Shown: one piece after another, positions 9,171-18,209 of the stretch
How the letters are laid out: each line of letters begins with the position of its first letter
Numbering within the stretch: position 1 is the first letter of the stretch
NCBI RefSeq assembly: GCF_015680405.1
Contig: NZ_JADLJS010000015.1
Coordinates: 1 to 64,000, forward strand
DNA from: Pseudomonas pudica
GTDB lineage: Bacteria > Pseudomonadota > Gammaproteobacteria > Pseudomonadales > Pseudomonadaceae
Length of the DNA stretch: 64,000 bases
Reading direction: 5' to 3'
The notes under the pieces: generated by a model
What the model was told of the DNA's origin: nothing
Seen by the model: only the letters and a program-made list of their open reading frames with translations
Databases searched by the model: none
Translations under genes and position numbers: made by a program

Positions 9171-9200
9171 TGATATATATGTTTTTTCAAATATATGAAT
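9171..9200 (-). promoter_or_regulatory. Probable ArsR operator/promoter
   Basis: Thirty bases upstream of arsR the sequence turns AT-rich, with TGATATATATG and CAAATATATGAAT flanking a run of six T. On the transcribed strand this gives two CATATAT blocks (CATATATTTG and CATATATATC). Such ATATAT repeats are typical ArsR-bound operators overlapping the promoter. Confidence 0.6.
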
Positions 9201-9469
9201 TTTCGCATGTATTGCAAGGCCTGCCAGATTGATTCCTGCAGACGAAAGAAGGCCTTGCAGGAGATCGCCCAGCTTGTGGGCTGCGCTGACGCTTGGCGAA
9301 CTGAATTCGCAAGCAGTCCGCCTACCCTGCCAATTCAATGAGTCATGTGCGGTTCCATGAGGGCGGGCCAGTTCCACCGTAGCGTCCTGTCGATCAAGGC
9401 TTGACCGCCCACGCTGTGCAAATACGTTTAACATGCGCCAGGCCTGCCCCCATCGTTGAAGAGATCTGT
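9201..9469. other. Intergenic spacer between arsR and LysR gene
   Basis: No gene is visible. The stretch 9326-9367 resembles positions 81-123 (CCTGC..AA.TCAATGAGT.ATG.GC.GTTCCA), a degenerate dispersed repeat. The remaining bases should contain the promoter of the LysR gene at 9470, but no clear -35/-10 pair stands out. Confidence 0.4.
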
Positions 9470-10390
9470 ATGGAGTTACGTCAGCTTCGCTATTTCCTGA
9501 GTGTTCTGGAGTACGGCAGCCTTGGCAGGGCTGCGGTCGAACTCGGGGTCGGCGCCTCGGCATTGAGCCAACAGCTGTCCAAGCTGGAGAGCGAGCTGTG
9601 TACCCGGCTTTTGACACGTTCGAGCACAGGCGTGTCGCCGACGGCGGCGGGCCTGGCCTTCGAATATCATGCGCGGCTGGCGCTTCGCCAGGCGGAGCAT
9701 GCTGTGCTGGCGGCACAAAGCGGCCGCATGAGCGGCTACGCCAGCGTGGGGTTGGCACCGACCACCGCATCGATTCTTGGCCTGGCGTTGATTGACCGTA
9801 TGCGCGAACGCTATCCCGACATCCGTCTGCACCTGGTGGAAATGCTGTCCGGTTATCTGATGAACCAGCTCAATGCCAGGCACCTTGACCTGGCGGTGCT
9901 GTTCCAGGCAGAGACGGGGCCGCGGCTGGAGGTGCGGGCGCTTCTCACGGAGCGGCTGTTCGTGCTGGTTCCCGCCCCGCTGGTCAAGGCCGAGTGGGGC
10001 GAGTCGCTCACATTGCAACAGATCGCGACGCTCCCCTTGGTGATGCCCAGCACGCAGCATGGCCTGCGCACGACGTTGCGCTCGATCTTCGAGCGGGCAG
10101 GGCTGGAGGCCAGCATCGTCATGGAGGTCGATGGTTTGTCGTTGTTGATGGATTGCGTGTGTGCGGGTCATGCCGCGACCATCCAGCCCGGCGCGACGGT
10201 GGCCCGTGCGCATCAGGCAGGCTTGCGCGTGTTTGCCATCGATGAAGCACAGGCGCAGCGTCGCAATGTAATTGTCAGCCTGACTGATGACGAGCTCTCG
10301 CCAGCAGCGCTGGCAACGCGGATTGTACTGCAGGAGGTCGCTCGGGATCTGGTGGAACAGGGCCGATGGCCTGGGGCCCGGCTGCTTTGA
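9470..10390 (+). CDS. LysR-family regulator, TcuR-like
   Basis: A 306-residue LysR regulator. The N-terminal winged helix (MELRQLRYFLSVLEYGSLGRAAVELGVGA) is followed by an effector-binding domain from about residue 90. It lies 148 bases upstream of tcuA on the same strand. In Salmonella, the tricarballylate operon tcuABC is controlled by the LysR protein TcuR, so by context this is its counterpart. The ATG at 9470 is chosen because it begins the conserved ELRQLRYF helix. The symbol tcuR is plausible but rests on position only. Confidence 0.82.
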   Translation: MELRQLRYFLSVLEYGSLGRAAVELGVGASALSQQLSKLESELCTRLLTRSSTGVSPTAAGLAFEYHARLALRQAEHAVLAAQSGRMSGYASVGLAPTTASILGLALIDRMRERYPDIRLHLVEMLSGYLMNQLNARHLDLAVLFQAETGPRLEVRALLTERLFVLVPAPLVKAEWGESLTLQQIATLPLVMPSTQHGLRTTLRSIFERAGLEASIVMEVDGLSLLMDCVCAGHAATIQPGATVARAHQAGLRVFAIDEAQAQRRNVIVSLTDDELSPAALATRIVLQEVARDLVEQGRWPGARLL

Positions 10391-10502
10391 CCCAGACGCT
10401 GGGTGCGCTCATCCAGCCCCTTTAGAAAAACTGAATGCCTCCCCCCGACGATCGCGTTTCGCACCCATAAGGCACTCATTAAAGTCCCCGGTCACGAGGA
10501 GC

Positions 10503-10518
10503 AGCCGAACATTCGGCT
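10503..10518. promoter_or_regulatory. Palindrome upstream of tcuA
   Basis: AGCCGAA-CA-TTCGGCT is a perfect 7-bp inverted repeat located 20 bases before the tcuA start and just ahead of its ribosome-binding site (GGAGG). It could be a regulator site or an mRNA hairpin affecting tcuA translation. There is no T-tract, so a terminator is unlikely. Confidence 0.35.
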
Positions 10519-10538
10519 CTTCGTGATCTGGAGGCGAA

Positions 10539-11993
10539 ATGATCGATGTGCTAGTCATCGGAGGGGGCAATGCCGCCCTCTGTGCCGCGCTGATGGCGCG
10601 AGAGGCCGGAGCCAGCGTGCTGCTGCTCGAGGCCGCACCCCGCGCCTGGCGTGGTGGCAACTCACAACACACGCGTAACCTGCGGTGCATGCATGATGGC
10701 CCCCAGGACGTACTGCTCGAGGCGTACCCGGAAGAGGAGTTCTGGCAGGACCTGCTGAAGGTCACCGGTGGCCAGACCAACGAAAAGCTTGCGCGCCTGG
10801 TGATTCGCGCATCCTCCAGCTGCCGCGGGTGGATGCGCCGGCATGGCGTGCACTTCCAGCCGTCATTGTCTGGTGCGCTGCACACCGCACGGACCAATGC
10901 CTTCTTCATGGGCGGCGGCAAGGCGCTGGTCAATGCCTACTTCCGCAGCGCCGAAAATCTTGGCGTACAGATACGCTACGACACCCCCGTAGCCGACATA
11001 GAACTGCAGGACGGACGCTTCGTCGCGGCCCATGTGCCTGCGCGCGAGGTTCGGGGGCGTCCGCTGCCCGCCGAGCGCATCGAGGCGCGTACCTGTGTGC
11101 TTGCTGCCGGTGGTTTCGAGTCCAACCGCCAATGGTTGCGCGAGGCGTGGGGGCAGAACGAGCGAGGGGAGTGGCCTTCGGACAACTTCCTGATCCGTGG
11201 CACGCGTTTCAATGACGGTGTTCTGTTGCGCCGCATGATCGAACAGGGTGCCGACACGATTGGCGACCCGACGCAGGCGCACATGGTGGCGATCGATGCC
11301 CGCGCTCCGCTATACGATGGCGGTATCTGCACGCGCATCGATTGTGTGTCGCTAGGCGTGGTGGTCAACCGCGACGGCCAGCGCTTCTACGATGAAGGCG
11401 AGGACTTCTGGCCCAAGCGGTATGCCATCTGGGGGCGCCTGGTGGCGCATCAACCAGGGCAGGTGGGGTTCTCGATCATCGACCAGAAAGCGCTCGGTCG
11501 CTTCATGCCGCCGGTTTTCCCGGGCGCCACCGCCGATAGCCTGGAGGCGTTGGCCGGCCTGCTCGGTTTGCCTGTGCAGGCCTTCCTCGAAACCGTGCAT
11601 GCCTACAACCGAGCCTGCCAGGTGGGTACCTTCGACCACACCCGCCTGGACGACTGCCACACCGTTGGCCTGGAACCTGTGAAAAGCCACTGGGCTCGCC
11701 CGATCGATACACCTCCTTACTACGGCTACCCGCTGCGCCCTGGCGTGACTTTCACCTACCTGGGGCTGCGCACCGATGAAACCGCCGCGGTTCATTTCGA
11801 CAAACGTCCCAGCCCGAACCTGTTCGTTGCTGGCGAGATGATGGCGGGCAATGTACTGGGCAAGGGCTACACCGCAGGTGTCGGCATGTCCATCGGCACC
11901 GCCTTCGGCCGTATCGCCGGGACCAGCGCCGCTGCGGCGGCAGGTTACGAACATCCAGAAAAAGAGAACCGCCATGACTGCGCAACTGCCTGA
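10539..11993 (+). CDS. tcuA: FAD-dependent tricarballylate dehydrogenase
   Basis: A 484-residue flavoprotein of the succinate dehydrogenase/fumarate reductase flavin family. The FAD-binding motif [27 protein letters not shown] is at residues 7-33, and [19 protein letters not shown] and [15 protein letters not shown] follow, closely matching TcuA of Salmonella. It oxidises tricarballylate to cis-aconitate, which enters the TCA cycle; electrons pass to TcuB. GGAGG lies 6 bases before the ATG. The end overlaps tcuB by 20 bases. Confidence 0.92.
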   Translation: MIDVLVIGGGNAALCAALMAREAGASVLLLEAAPRAWRGGNSQHTRNLRCMHDGPQDVLLEAYPEEEFWQDLLKVTGGQTNEKLARLVIRASSSCRGWMRRHGVHFQPSLSGALHTARTNAFFMGGGKALVNAYFRSAENLGVQIRYDTPVADIELQDGRFVAAHVPAREVRGRPLPAERIEARTCVLAAGGFESNRQWLREAWGQNERGEWPSDNFLIRGTRFNDGVLLRRMIEQGADTIGDPTQAHMVAIDARAPLYDGGICTRIDCVSLGVVVNRDGQRFYDEGEDFWPKRYAIWGRLVAHQPGQVGFSIIDQKALGRFMPPVFPGATADSLEALAGLLGLPVQAFLETVHAYNRACQVGTFDHTRLDDCHTVGLEPVKSHWARPIDTPPYYGYPLRPGVTFTYLGLRTDETAAVHFDKRPSPNLFVAGEMMAGNVLGKGYTAGVGMSIGTAFGRIAGTSAAAAAGYEHPEKENRHDCATA

Positions 11994-13155
11994 ACCACGC
12001 CAGCCTGATGCCGCCGGGTCGGCCCTCGAACTGATCCCGGTATTGAACCTGGAAGAGCGGGAAGTGGACCGGCAAATGCGGATATGCAACGCCTGTCGCT
12101 ACTGCGAGGGCTTCTGCGCCGTTTTCCCGGCGATGACCCGCAGGCTGGAGTTCGGCAAGGCCGACATCCATTACCTGGCCAACCTGTGCCACAACTGCGG
12201 TGCCTGCTTGCATGCCTGCCAGTACGCGCAGCCTCACGAATTCGCCGTCAACGTACCCCAGGCGATGGCCAAGGTGCGCGGGCAAACCTACGCCGAATAC
12301 GCATGGCCGGCCCTGTTCGGCCGGCTGTACCGGCACAACGGCGTCTATGTTGCCAGTGCCTTGGCAGTGGCCTTGTCGCTGTTCCTGCTGCTGGCGTTGT
12401 GGATCAATGGCACGCTGCTACCTGGTCGGCTGGCGGGCAATTTCTATGCGATCTTCCCGCACAACACCCTGGCGCTGATGTTCGGTTGCGTCTTTGTCGC
12501 TGCAGGCTTGGCACTGACGGTGGCGGTACGTCGCTTCTGGCGTTCGGTCTCGCCTGCCGAGGCGCTGGCGCAACCGGCAAAAGGGGCAGTGCTTGAGGCA
12601 TCAAGCGCGGCGTTGACCCTGAAATACCTGGACGGCGGGCACGGCCAAGGTTGCAACAACGCCGATGATCGCTACACGCTCTGGCGCCGTCGCTTCCATC
12701 ACTTCACCTTCTACGGCTTCATGCTGTGCTTTGCCGCCACGGTGGTCGCCACCGGGTATCACTATCTGCTGGGCCAGCAGGCGCCGTACCCGCTGCTGAG
12801 CGCACCGGTGTTGCTCGGAACCCTGGGCGGAATTGGCTTGATTGTCGGGCCGGCCGGGTTGCTGGCACTGAACCTGCGCAGGGCGCCGGAGCAGGGTGAT
12901 GTGGCCCAGCGCCCCATGGACCGGGCCTTCATTGTGCTTCTGCTGTTGGTAAGCGCCACCGGCCTTGCCTTGCTGGGCCTGCGTGATACCGCCGCGATGG
13001 CGATCATGCTGGCGATTCACCTGGGTACCGTGATGGCGCTTTTCATCACGCTGCCCTATGGCAAGTTTGCCCATGGGCTGTTCCGCAGCGCGGCATTGCT
13101 CAAGTTTGCAATCGAGAAGCGCCGGCCCAACCGGCTGGGCCTGGGAGGGGAGTGA
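11974..13155 (+). CDS. tcuB: TcuB/CitB: Fe-S and heme electron-transfer protein
   Basis: A 393-residue membrane-bound electron carrier that re-oxidises the FADH2 of TcuA and passes electrons to quinone. Two ferredoxin-like clusters are visible: C38-x2-C41-x2-C44-x3-C48, and C72-x2-C75-x2-C78-x3-C82. Six hydrophobic segments follow (about 113-380), with histidines in [12 protein letters not shown] and [11 protein letters not shown] as likely heme ligands. The start (ATG 11974) lies inside the tcuA reading frame, a 20-base overlap indicating translational coupling. Confidence 0.9.
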   Translation: MTAQLPEPRQPDAAGSALELIPVLNLEEREVDRQMRICNACRYCEGFCAVFPAMTRRLEFGKADIHYLANLCHNCGACLHACQYAQPHEFAVNVPQAMAKVRGQTYAEYAWPALFGRLYRHNGVYVASALAVALSLFLLLALWINGTLLPGRLAGNFYAIFPHNTLALMFGCVFVAAGLALTVAVRRFWRSVSPAEALAQPAKGAVLEASSAALTLKYLDGGHGQGCNNADDRYTLWRRRFHHFTFYGFMLCFAATVVATGYHYLLGQQAPYPLLSAPVLLGTLGGIGLIVGPAGLLALNLRRAPEQGDVAQRPMDRAFIVLLLLVSATGLALLGLRDTAAMAIMLAIHLGTVMALFITLPYGKFAHGLFRSAALLKFAIEKRRPNRLGLGGE

Positions 13156-13215
13156 GCCATGAACACAGCTCGTATTTCCCCTGCACCGCGTCAAGCCAGA
13201 AGCACGCGGCTGCGT

Positions 13216-14109
13216 TCAGCGATTGGGCCACTTGTCCAGCAGGATCGACACGAACTTCTCCGCTGCTGGCGACAGCGACGCCCCTCTGCGGTAGACCAAC
13301 CCCAGGGTACGGGTTACCTGGGGTTCGATCAGCGGCACGCTGACCAGCGTCGGGTGGTCGGCGTTGGGCATGGCCAGGCTGGGCATGGCCGATACGCCCA
13401 GCCCGGCCTCGACCATGCCCAGCGAGGTGGACAGGTGCTGAACCTCATAGAACCACTTGGGCCGCAGGTTGAGCCCGGACAGGGCATGGTCCAGCAACAT
13501 CCGGTTGCCACTGAGCCGGCCTACGCCGATCAGGCGGTAGTCGGCCAGTTCTGTCCAGGTGACGGCTTCACGGTTCGCCAGCTTGTGGTCCCTGCGGCAG
13601 GCCAGGACGAAATGCTCCTGTACCAGGGAGACGAACTCGATGTCCGGGTGCTGGCCGCTCATCATGTTGATGCCGAAATCGGCTTCACCGCGCAGCACGG
13701 CTTCGAGCCCGTCGTTGGCGCTGAGGTCCAGCAGGCGAATGCGGATCTTGGGGTATTGCTCGTTGTAGTCGCGGATCACCGACGGCAGGAAATAGAACGC
13801 TGCGGTCGGAATACAGGCGAGGGTCACCTGACCGGTCTGTCGTTCTGCGAGTTCGCGGATGCTCAGGATCGAGTCTTCGAAGTCATCCAGCAGGCGCCTG
13901 GCCTTGGGCAGGAAATCGCGCCCGACGCTGGTCAGGCTGACGCGACGAGTAGTGCGTTCCAGCAACGAAGTGCCCAGGCCTTCCTCGAGCTTCTTGATTC
14001 GTCGGCTCAAGGCGGGCTGGGACAGGTGCAGCGCTTCTGCGGCTTCGTGGAAGCTGCCGAGTTCGGCGATTTTCACGAAAGATCGTATGTCTTGCAGCTC
14101 ATATTCCAT
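13216..14109 (-). CDS. LysR-family regulator of the PrpF/transport genes
   Basis: A 297-residue LysR protein. The winged helix is MEYELQDIRSFVKIAELGSFHEAAEALHLSQPALSRRIKKLEE, and the effector domain begins near residue 90. It is convergent with tcuAB and divergent from the PrpF-like gene, whose promoter it should control. The ATG at 14109 begins the family helix; the in-frame extension to 14160 adds a non-conserved basic peptide. The likely inducer is an aconitate-type tricarboxylate, by context only. Confidence 0.85.
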   Translation of the reverse strand: MEYELQDIRSFVKIAELGSFHEAAEALHLSQPALSRRIKKLEEGLGTSLLERTTRRVSLTSVGRDFLPKARRLLDDFEDSILSIRELAERQTGQVTLACIPTAAFYFLPSVIRDYNEQYPKIRIRLLDLSANDGLEAVLRGEADFGINMMSGQHPDIEFVSLVQEHFVLACRRDHKLANREAVTWTELADYRLIGVGRLSGNRMLLDHALSGLNLRPKWFYEVQHLSTSLGMVEAGLGVSAMPSLAMPNADHPTLVSVPLIEPQVTRTLGLVYRRGASLSPAAEKFVSILLDKWPNR

Positions 14110-14256
14110 CTCGGATCGCTCTTGGCATTGGGCTCTGTATTGATGCTCAAATCGGAACAATGACTACGATATTTGCATTGGATTGATTTATCCATCCCTG
14201 TCAATCTTTTGTCCACAGCATCAATGATGTCCATTGATCAACAAGAGTGCGAAATC

Positions 14257-15336
14257 ATGCAACGAATTCCTTGCGTACTCATGCGCGGTGGCACCTCCAA
14301 GGGCCCCTTTTTCCATGCATGGGACCTTCCTGCCAATGTGGTCGAACGCGACGAATTGCTGCTCAACCTGATGGGTTCCGGGCATGAACTGGAAATCGAC
14401 GGCATCGGTGGCGGTAGCCCGCAGACCAGCAAGGTAGCGATTGTCAGCCCCTCGCTGCATGCCGACGCCGACGTCGACTACCTGTTCGTGCAGGTCATGG
14501 TCGCCCAGCGCCGGGTCGATACTGCGCCCAACTGCGGCAACATGCTGTGCGCCGTTGGCCCTTTCGCCATCGAGCAAGGCCTTGTCAAAGGGCAGGACGG
14601 CAAGACGCTGGTACGCATTCGCAACCTCAACACCGGCACTTTCGTCAATTCGCTGGTGGAAACCCCCGGCGGCATCGTGCGCTATGAAGGCCGCACGGCG
14701 ATCGATGGTGTACCGGGCACTGCCGCCCCGGTGCACCTGACCTTCCTCGATGCGGTCGGCAGCAAGACCGGCAAGCTGTTCCCGACCGGCAAGGCCAAGG
14801 ATGTGATCGATGGCGTACCGGTCACCTGCATCGACATGGCCATGCCGATGATGGTGATAGAGGCCAGCCAGCTGGGTGTCACCGGCTCGGAAACCCCGGC
14901 CGAACTCGACGCCAACGGCGGATTGCTCGAACGCCTCGAGGCGTTGCGCCTGAAGGCCGGCAAGGCCATGGGCCTGGGTGATGTCAGCGGCATGGTCATC
15001 CCGAAGCCTGTTCTGGTGTCCAAGCCCCGCTATGACGGCACGTTGCAGGTTCGCTACTTCATGCCGCACAACTGCCATCGCGCCCTGGCCATCACCGGAG
15101 CGATAGGGCTGGCGACTGCCTGCGTCAGCCCAGGTACGGTAATCGGCGAACTGCTGGGCGAGGGTGCCGAGCAACTGGCCGAGGTGCGCCTGGAACACCC
15201 AAGCGGCGGTATCGATGTCGCGCTGTCACGCAGCGGTGCCGATGGCAAGACGATTCAGGCCTCGGTGGTGCGAACTGCCCGGCGGCTGTTCTCAGGCTTC
15301 GTTTATGCCCCTACATTCCGCAGGTTGGCGGGGTAG
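14257..15336 (+). CDS. PrpF-family isomerase (aconitate or oxalomesaconate type)
   Basis: A 359-residue protein of the PrpF/DUF453 family. These enzymes move a double bond in aconitate-like acids: PrpF with 2-methylaconitate, GalD with 4-oxalomesaconate. The N-terminal RIPCVLMRGGTSKGPFF carries the family motif, DTAPNCGNMLCAVGPFA holds the catalytic-region cysteine, and MPHNCHRALAITGAIGLATAC the second. Next to tcuAB and two carboxylate transporters, a role in converting trans-aconitate or a methylated aconitate to cis-aconitate fits better than gallate metabolism. The start at 14257 begins the conserved region; an extension to 14173 is possible. Confidence 0.85.
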   Translation: MQRIPCVLMRGGTSKGPFFHAWDLPANVVERDELLLNLMGSGHELEIDGIGGGSPQTSKVAIVSPSLHADADVDYLFVQVMVAQRRVDTAPNCGNMLCAVGPFAIEQGLVKGQDGKTLVRIRNLNTGTFVNSLVETPGGIVRYEGRTAIDGVPGTAAPVHLTFLDAVGSKTGKLFPTGKAKDVIDGVPVTCIDMAMPMMVIEASQLGVTGSETPAELDANGGLLERLEALRLKAGKAMGLGDVSGMVIPKPVLVSKPRYDGTLQVRYFMPHNCHRALAITGAIGLATACVSPGTVIGELLGEGAEQLAEVRLEHPSGGIDVALSRSGADGKTIQASVVRTARRLFSGFVYAPTFRRLAG

Positions 15337-15408
15337 GTCGGGCGACAGCCCACACTTTTACATTTGCAACAAGCGCATCCGCACAATTTCAACAATGGGT
15401 GATGCCTC

Positions 15409-16722
15409 ATGAGACTCGCCAAATCGCTGTACTTCCAGATCCTCTGCGCCGTCCTGCTGGGCGTGGTGGTCGGTCACTTCTGGGCGCAACAGGCCGTTGC
15501 GCTCAAGCCCCTGGGTGATGCGTTCATCAAGCTGATCAAGATGATGATCGCGCCGGTGGTCTTCTGCACCATCGTCACCGGCATTGCCGGGATGACCGAC
15601 AAGCGCTCCCTCGGGCGTTTGATGAGCAAGACCTTGCTGCTGTTCTTGGTATTGACCGTTATCAGCCTGATGATCGGCCTGGCAGCGGTATACCTGTTCC
15701 GCCCCGGGGTCGGCATGAACATCGACCCGGCCACGCTTAGCACCGAGGGGCTCGGCCAGTACGCCGCGTCTGCGGCGAAACTCAGTGTTGTCGATTTCTT
15801 CATGCACATCATTCCCGACACTTTCATCGGGGCGTTCAACAAGGGTGAAGTGCTGCCGGTGCTGTTCATCGCGGTGCTCAGCGGTTTTGCCCTGTCGTCC
15901 ATGGGCGAGAAGGGCAAGCCGGTACTCGATGTGCTGGAGTCTGCCTCTAGCATGGTGTTTCGCATCTTTGGCTACCTGATGCGCTTCGCCCCGGTCGGCG
16001 CCTTCGGTGCGCTGGCGTTCACCGTCGGGCAGTACGGTGTGACGTCCCTGGGGGCGCTGGCCAAGCTGGTCGGTACGCTCTACATCGCCTGTGCATTCTT
16101 CGTGCTGGTGGTACTCGGCGGCATCTGCCGTGCCCATGGCTTCAGCCTGTGGAAGCTGCTGCGCTATTTCCGCGAGGAGTTTCTGGTGGTGCTCGGCACC
16201 TCGTCCACCGAGCCCGTGCTGCCACGCATGCTGGAAAAACTCGAGAAACTGGGCTGCAAGAAAGGCGTGGTCGGGCTGGTGCTGCCAACCGGCTATTCCT
16301 TCAACCTCGACGGTACTGCCATCTACCTGTCGTTGGCGGCGGTCTTCATCGCTCAAGCCTGCAACATCGACCTGAGCCTCGGCCAGACGGTGACGATGCT
16401 GGCGATCATGCTGTTGTCGTCAAAAGGCGCAGCGGGCGTGACCGGTAGTGGCTTCGTTGCACTGGCTTCGACCTTGACCGTCATTCACGACATCCCGTTG
16501 GCAGGGCTTGCCTTGCTGATCGGCATCGATCGCTTCATGTCCGAGGCGCGTGCCCTGACCAGCCTGGCCAGCAACGCCGTGGCCACCGTGGTCATCTCGC
16601 TGTCGGAGAATGCCTGCGAACGGGAAACCTTGCTGCGCCGCTTGAACGGCGTTCCGGTTGTACCGGACAAGGCGGATGCTGCGCAGGCCGACTGGTCTGC
16701 CGAGCCCCGGCATCACGGCTGA
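15409..16722 (+). CDS. DctA-like dicarboxylate/proton symporter (DAACS)
   Basis: A 437-residue secondary transporter of the dicarboxylate/amino acid:cation symporter family, with eight membrane helices and two re-entrant loops. Signatures are FIKLIKMMIAPVVFCTIVTGIAG (residues 38-60), LGTSSTEPVLPRML (hairpin 1, serine-rich) and PTGYSFNLDGTAIYLS in helix 7. It resembles DctA. Placed between the PrpF-like isomerase and a citrate-type transporter, it probably brings in an aconitate or C4 acid. Length is usual for DctA. Confidence 0.88.
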   Translation: MRLAKSLYFQILCAVLLGVVVGHFWAQQAVALKPLGDAFIKLIKMMIAPVVFCTIVTGIAGMTDKRSLGRLMSKTLLLFLVLTVISLMIGLAAVYLFRPGVGMNIDPATLSTEGLGQYAASAAKLSVVDFFMHIIPDTFIGAFNKGEVLPVLFIAVLSGFALSSMGEKGKPVLDVLESASSMVFRIFGYLMRFAPVGAFGALAFTVGQYGVTSLGALAKLVGTLYIACAFFVLVVLGGICRAHGFSLWKLLRYFREEFLVVLGTSSTEPVLPRMLEKLEKLGCKKGVVGLVLPTGYSFNLDGTAIYLSLAAVFIAQACNIDLSLGQTVTMLAIMLLSSKGAAGVTGSGFVALASTLTVIHDIPLAGLALLIGIDRFMSEARALTSLASNAVATVVISLSENACERETLLRRLNGVPVVPDKADAAQADWSAEPRHHG

Positions 16723-16846
16723 AAAGCCACTTCCACCTCCCACTGTTGAATTAGAATCCCACTCAGCATCCTGGCGATGCCGAGTGGGGTAGGGGGCCGT
16801 CTGCCTTGCCGATGGCCGCAATAGAATAAAAACAAGAGAAAAGACC

Positions 16847-18151
16847 ATGCTCGCACTCCTGGGCCTGATCATGGTGGTGACCTTCACCTACCTGATCATG
16901 AGCAAACGCCTGTCGCCAATCGTTGCGCTCACCGTGGTACCCATTGTCTTCGCTGTGATCGGTGGTTTCGCCCCCGAACTGGGCAAGATGATGCTTGATG
17001 GCTTGAAAATGGTGGCGCCCTCGGCAGCGCTGCTGCTGTTCGCCATCCTGTTCTTCGGCCTGATGATCGATGCCGGCCTGTTCGACCCGCTGATCCGCAA
17101 GATCCTCAAGCGCGTCAATGGCGACCCGGTCAAGATCGCCATCGGTACCGCGCTGCTGTCGTTGCTGGTGGCGCTCGACGGTGACGGCACCACCACCTAC
17201 ATGATCACCTGCGCCGCCATGCTGCCGCTGTACAAGCGCATTGGCATGAACCCGATGATCCTGGCCACGGTGTCCATGCTGTCGCTGAGCATCATGAGTG
17301 GCATGAGCCCTTGGGGTGGGCCGGCAACCCGGGCCATTGCCGCGCTCGGGCTGGATGCGACCGAGTACTTCATCCCCATGTTGCCGACCGTGATCGGCGG
17401 TGCCGCCTGGGTGGTGTTCACCGCCTTCCTGCTGGGCCGAGCCGAGCGCCGACGCATCGGCAACATCGCCCTGGAGTCGGGTGGCGGCAACTGCTACATC
17501 AAGGAAATCCTCGGCGACAATCCGCACAAGCGCCCGCGTCTGGCGTATGTGAACCTGGTGCTGGTGATTGCCGTCATGACGGCGCTGGTGATGGGTGTCA
17601 TGCACTCCGCTCTGTTGTTCATGATTGGTTTCGTCGCAGCGCTGATGATCAACTACCCGCAGTTGGAGCTGCAGAAAGAGCGCATCCTCGCCCACTCTGG
17701 CAACGCCATGACCGTGGTACTGCTGGTATTCGCCGCAGGCATCTTCGCGGGGATCTTCTCGGGCACCAAGATGGTCGATGCGCTGGCGCAGACCCTGGTC
17801 GACTGGATTCCCGAGGCGTGGAGCCACTGGTTCCCGCTGGTGGTGGCGCTGACCAGCATGCCGCTGACCTTCGTACTGTCCAACGACGCTTACTACTTTG
17901 GCGTGGTGCCGATCCTTGCCAACGCTGCGGCCGCCTACGGCATCGACCCGGTTGAAATCGCCCGTGCCTCGGTGCTGGGGCAGCCGGTGCATCTGATGAG
18001 CCCGCTGGTGGCCTCGACCTTGCTGCTGGTGGGCATGGTCGATCGCGACATCGGCGACTTCCAGAAGGCCACCGTGAAATGGGCGGTGCTGACATCGCTG
18101 GTCATCACCGCACTGGCCCTGGTCACGGGTGCCTTGTCCTTCTTCGTCTGA
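16847..18151 (+). CDS. CitMHS-family citrate/tricarboxylate transporter
   Basis: A 434-residue transporter of the CitMHS family (metal-citrate:H+ symport), with about 12 hydrophobic segments. Recognisable stretches are MIDAGLFDPLIRKILKR, ALDGDGTTTYMITCAAMLPLY and SNDAYYFGVVPILAN. Family members import citrate complexed with Mg2+ or Ca2+; in some pseudomonads they serve tricarballylate or aconitate. It is the inner-membrane partner expected for the OprD-type porin that follows 58 bases later. Salmonella uses the unrelated MFS protein TcuC at the corresponding step. Confidence 0.9.
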   Translation: MLALLGLIMVVTFTYLIMSKRLSPIVALTVVPIVFAVIGGFAPELGKMMLDGLKMVAPSAALLLFAILFFGLMIDAGLFDPLIRKILKRVNGDPVKIAIGTALLSLLVALDGDGTTTYMITCAAMLPLYKRIGMNPMILATVSMLSLSIMSGMSPWGGPATRAIAALGLDATEYFIPMLPTVIGGAAWVVFTAFLLGRAERRRIGNIALESGGGNCYIKEILGDNPHKRPRLAYVNLVLVIAVMTALVMGVMHSALLFMIGFVAALMINYPQLELQKERILAHSGNAMTVVLLVFAAGIFAGIFSGTKMVDALAQTLVDWIPEAWSHWFPLVVALTSMPLTFVLSNDAYYFGVVPILANAAAAYGIDPVEIARASVLGQPVHLMSPLVASTLLLVGMVDRDIGDFQKATVKWAVLTSLVITALALVTGALSFFV

Positions 18152-18209
18152 TCTGCTTCGGGCGCCGCTGGCGCCCACCTCATCCAAGAACAACAACAGA
18201 GTATCGAAA

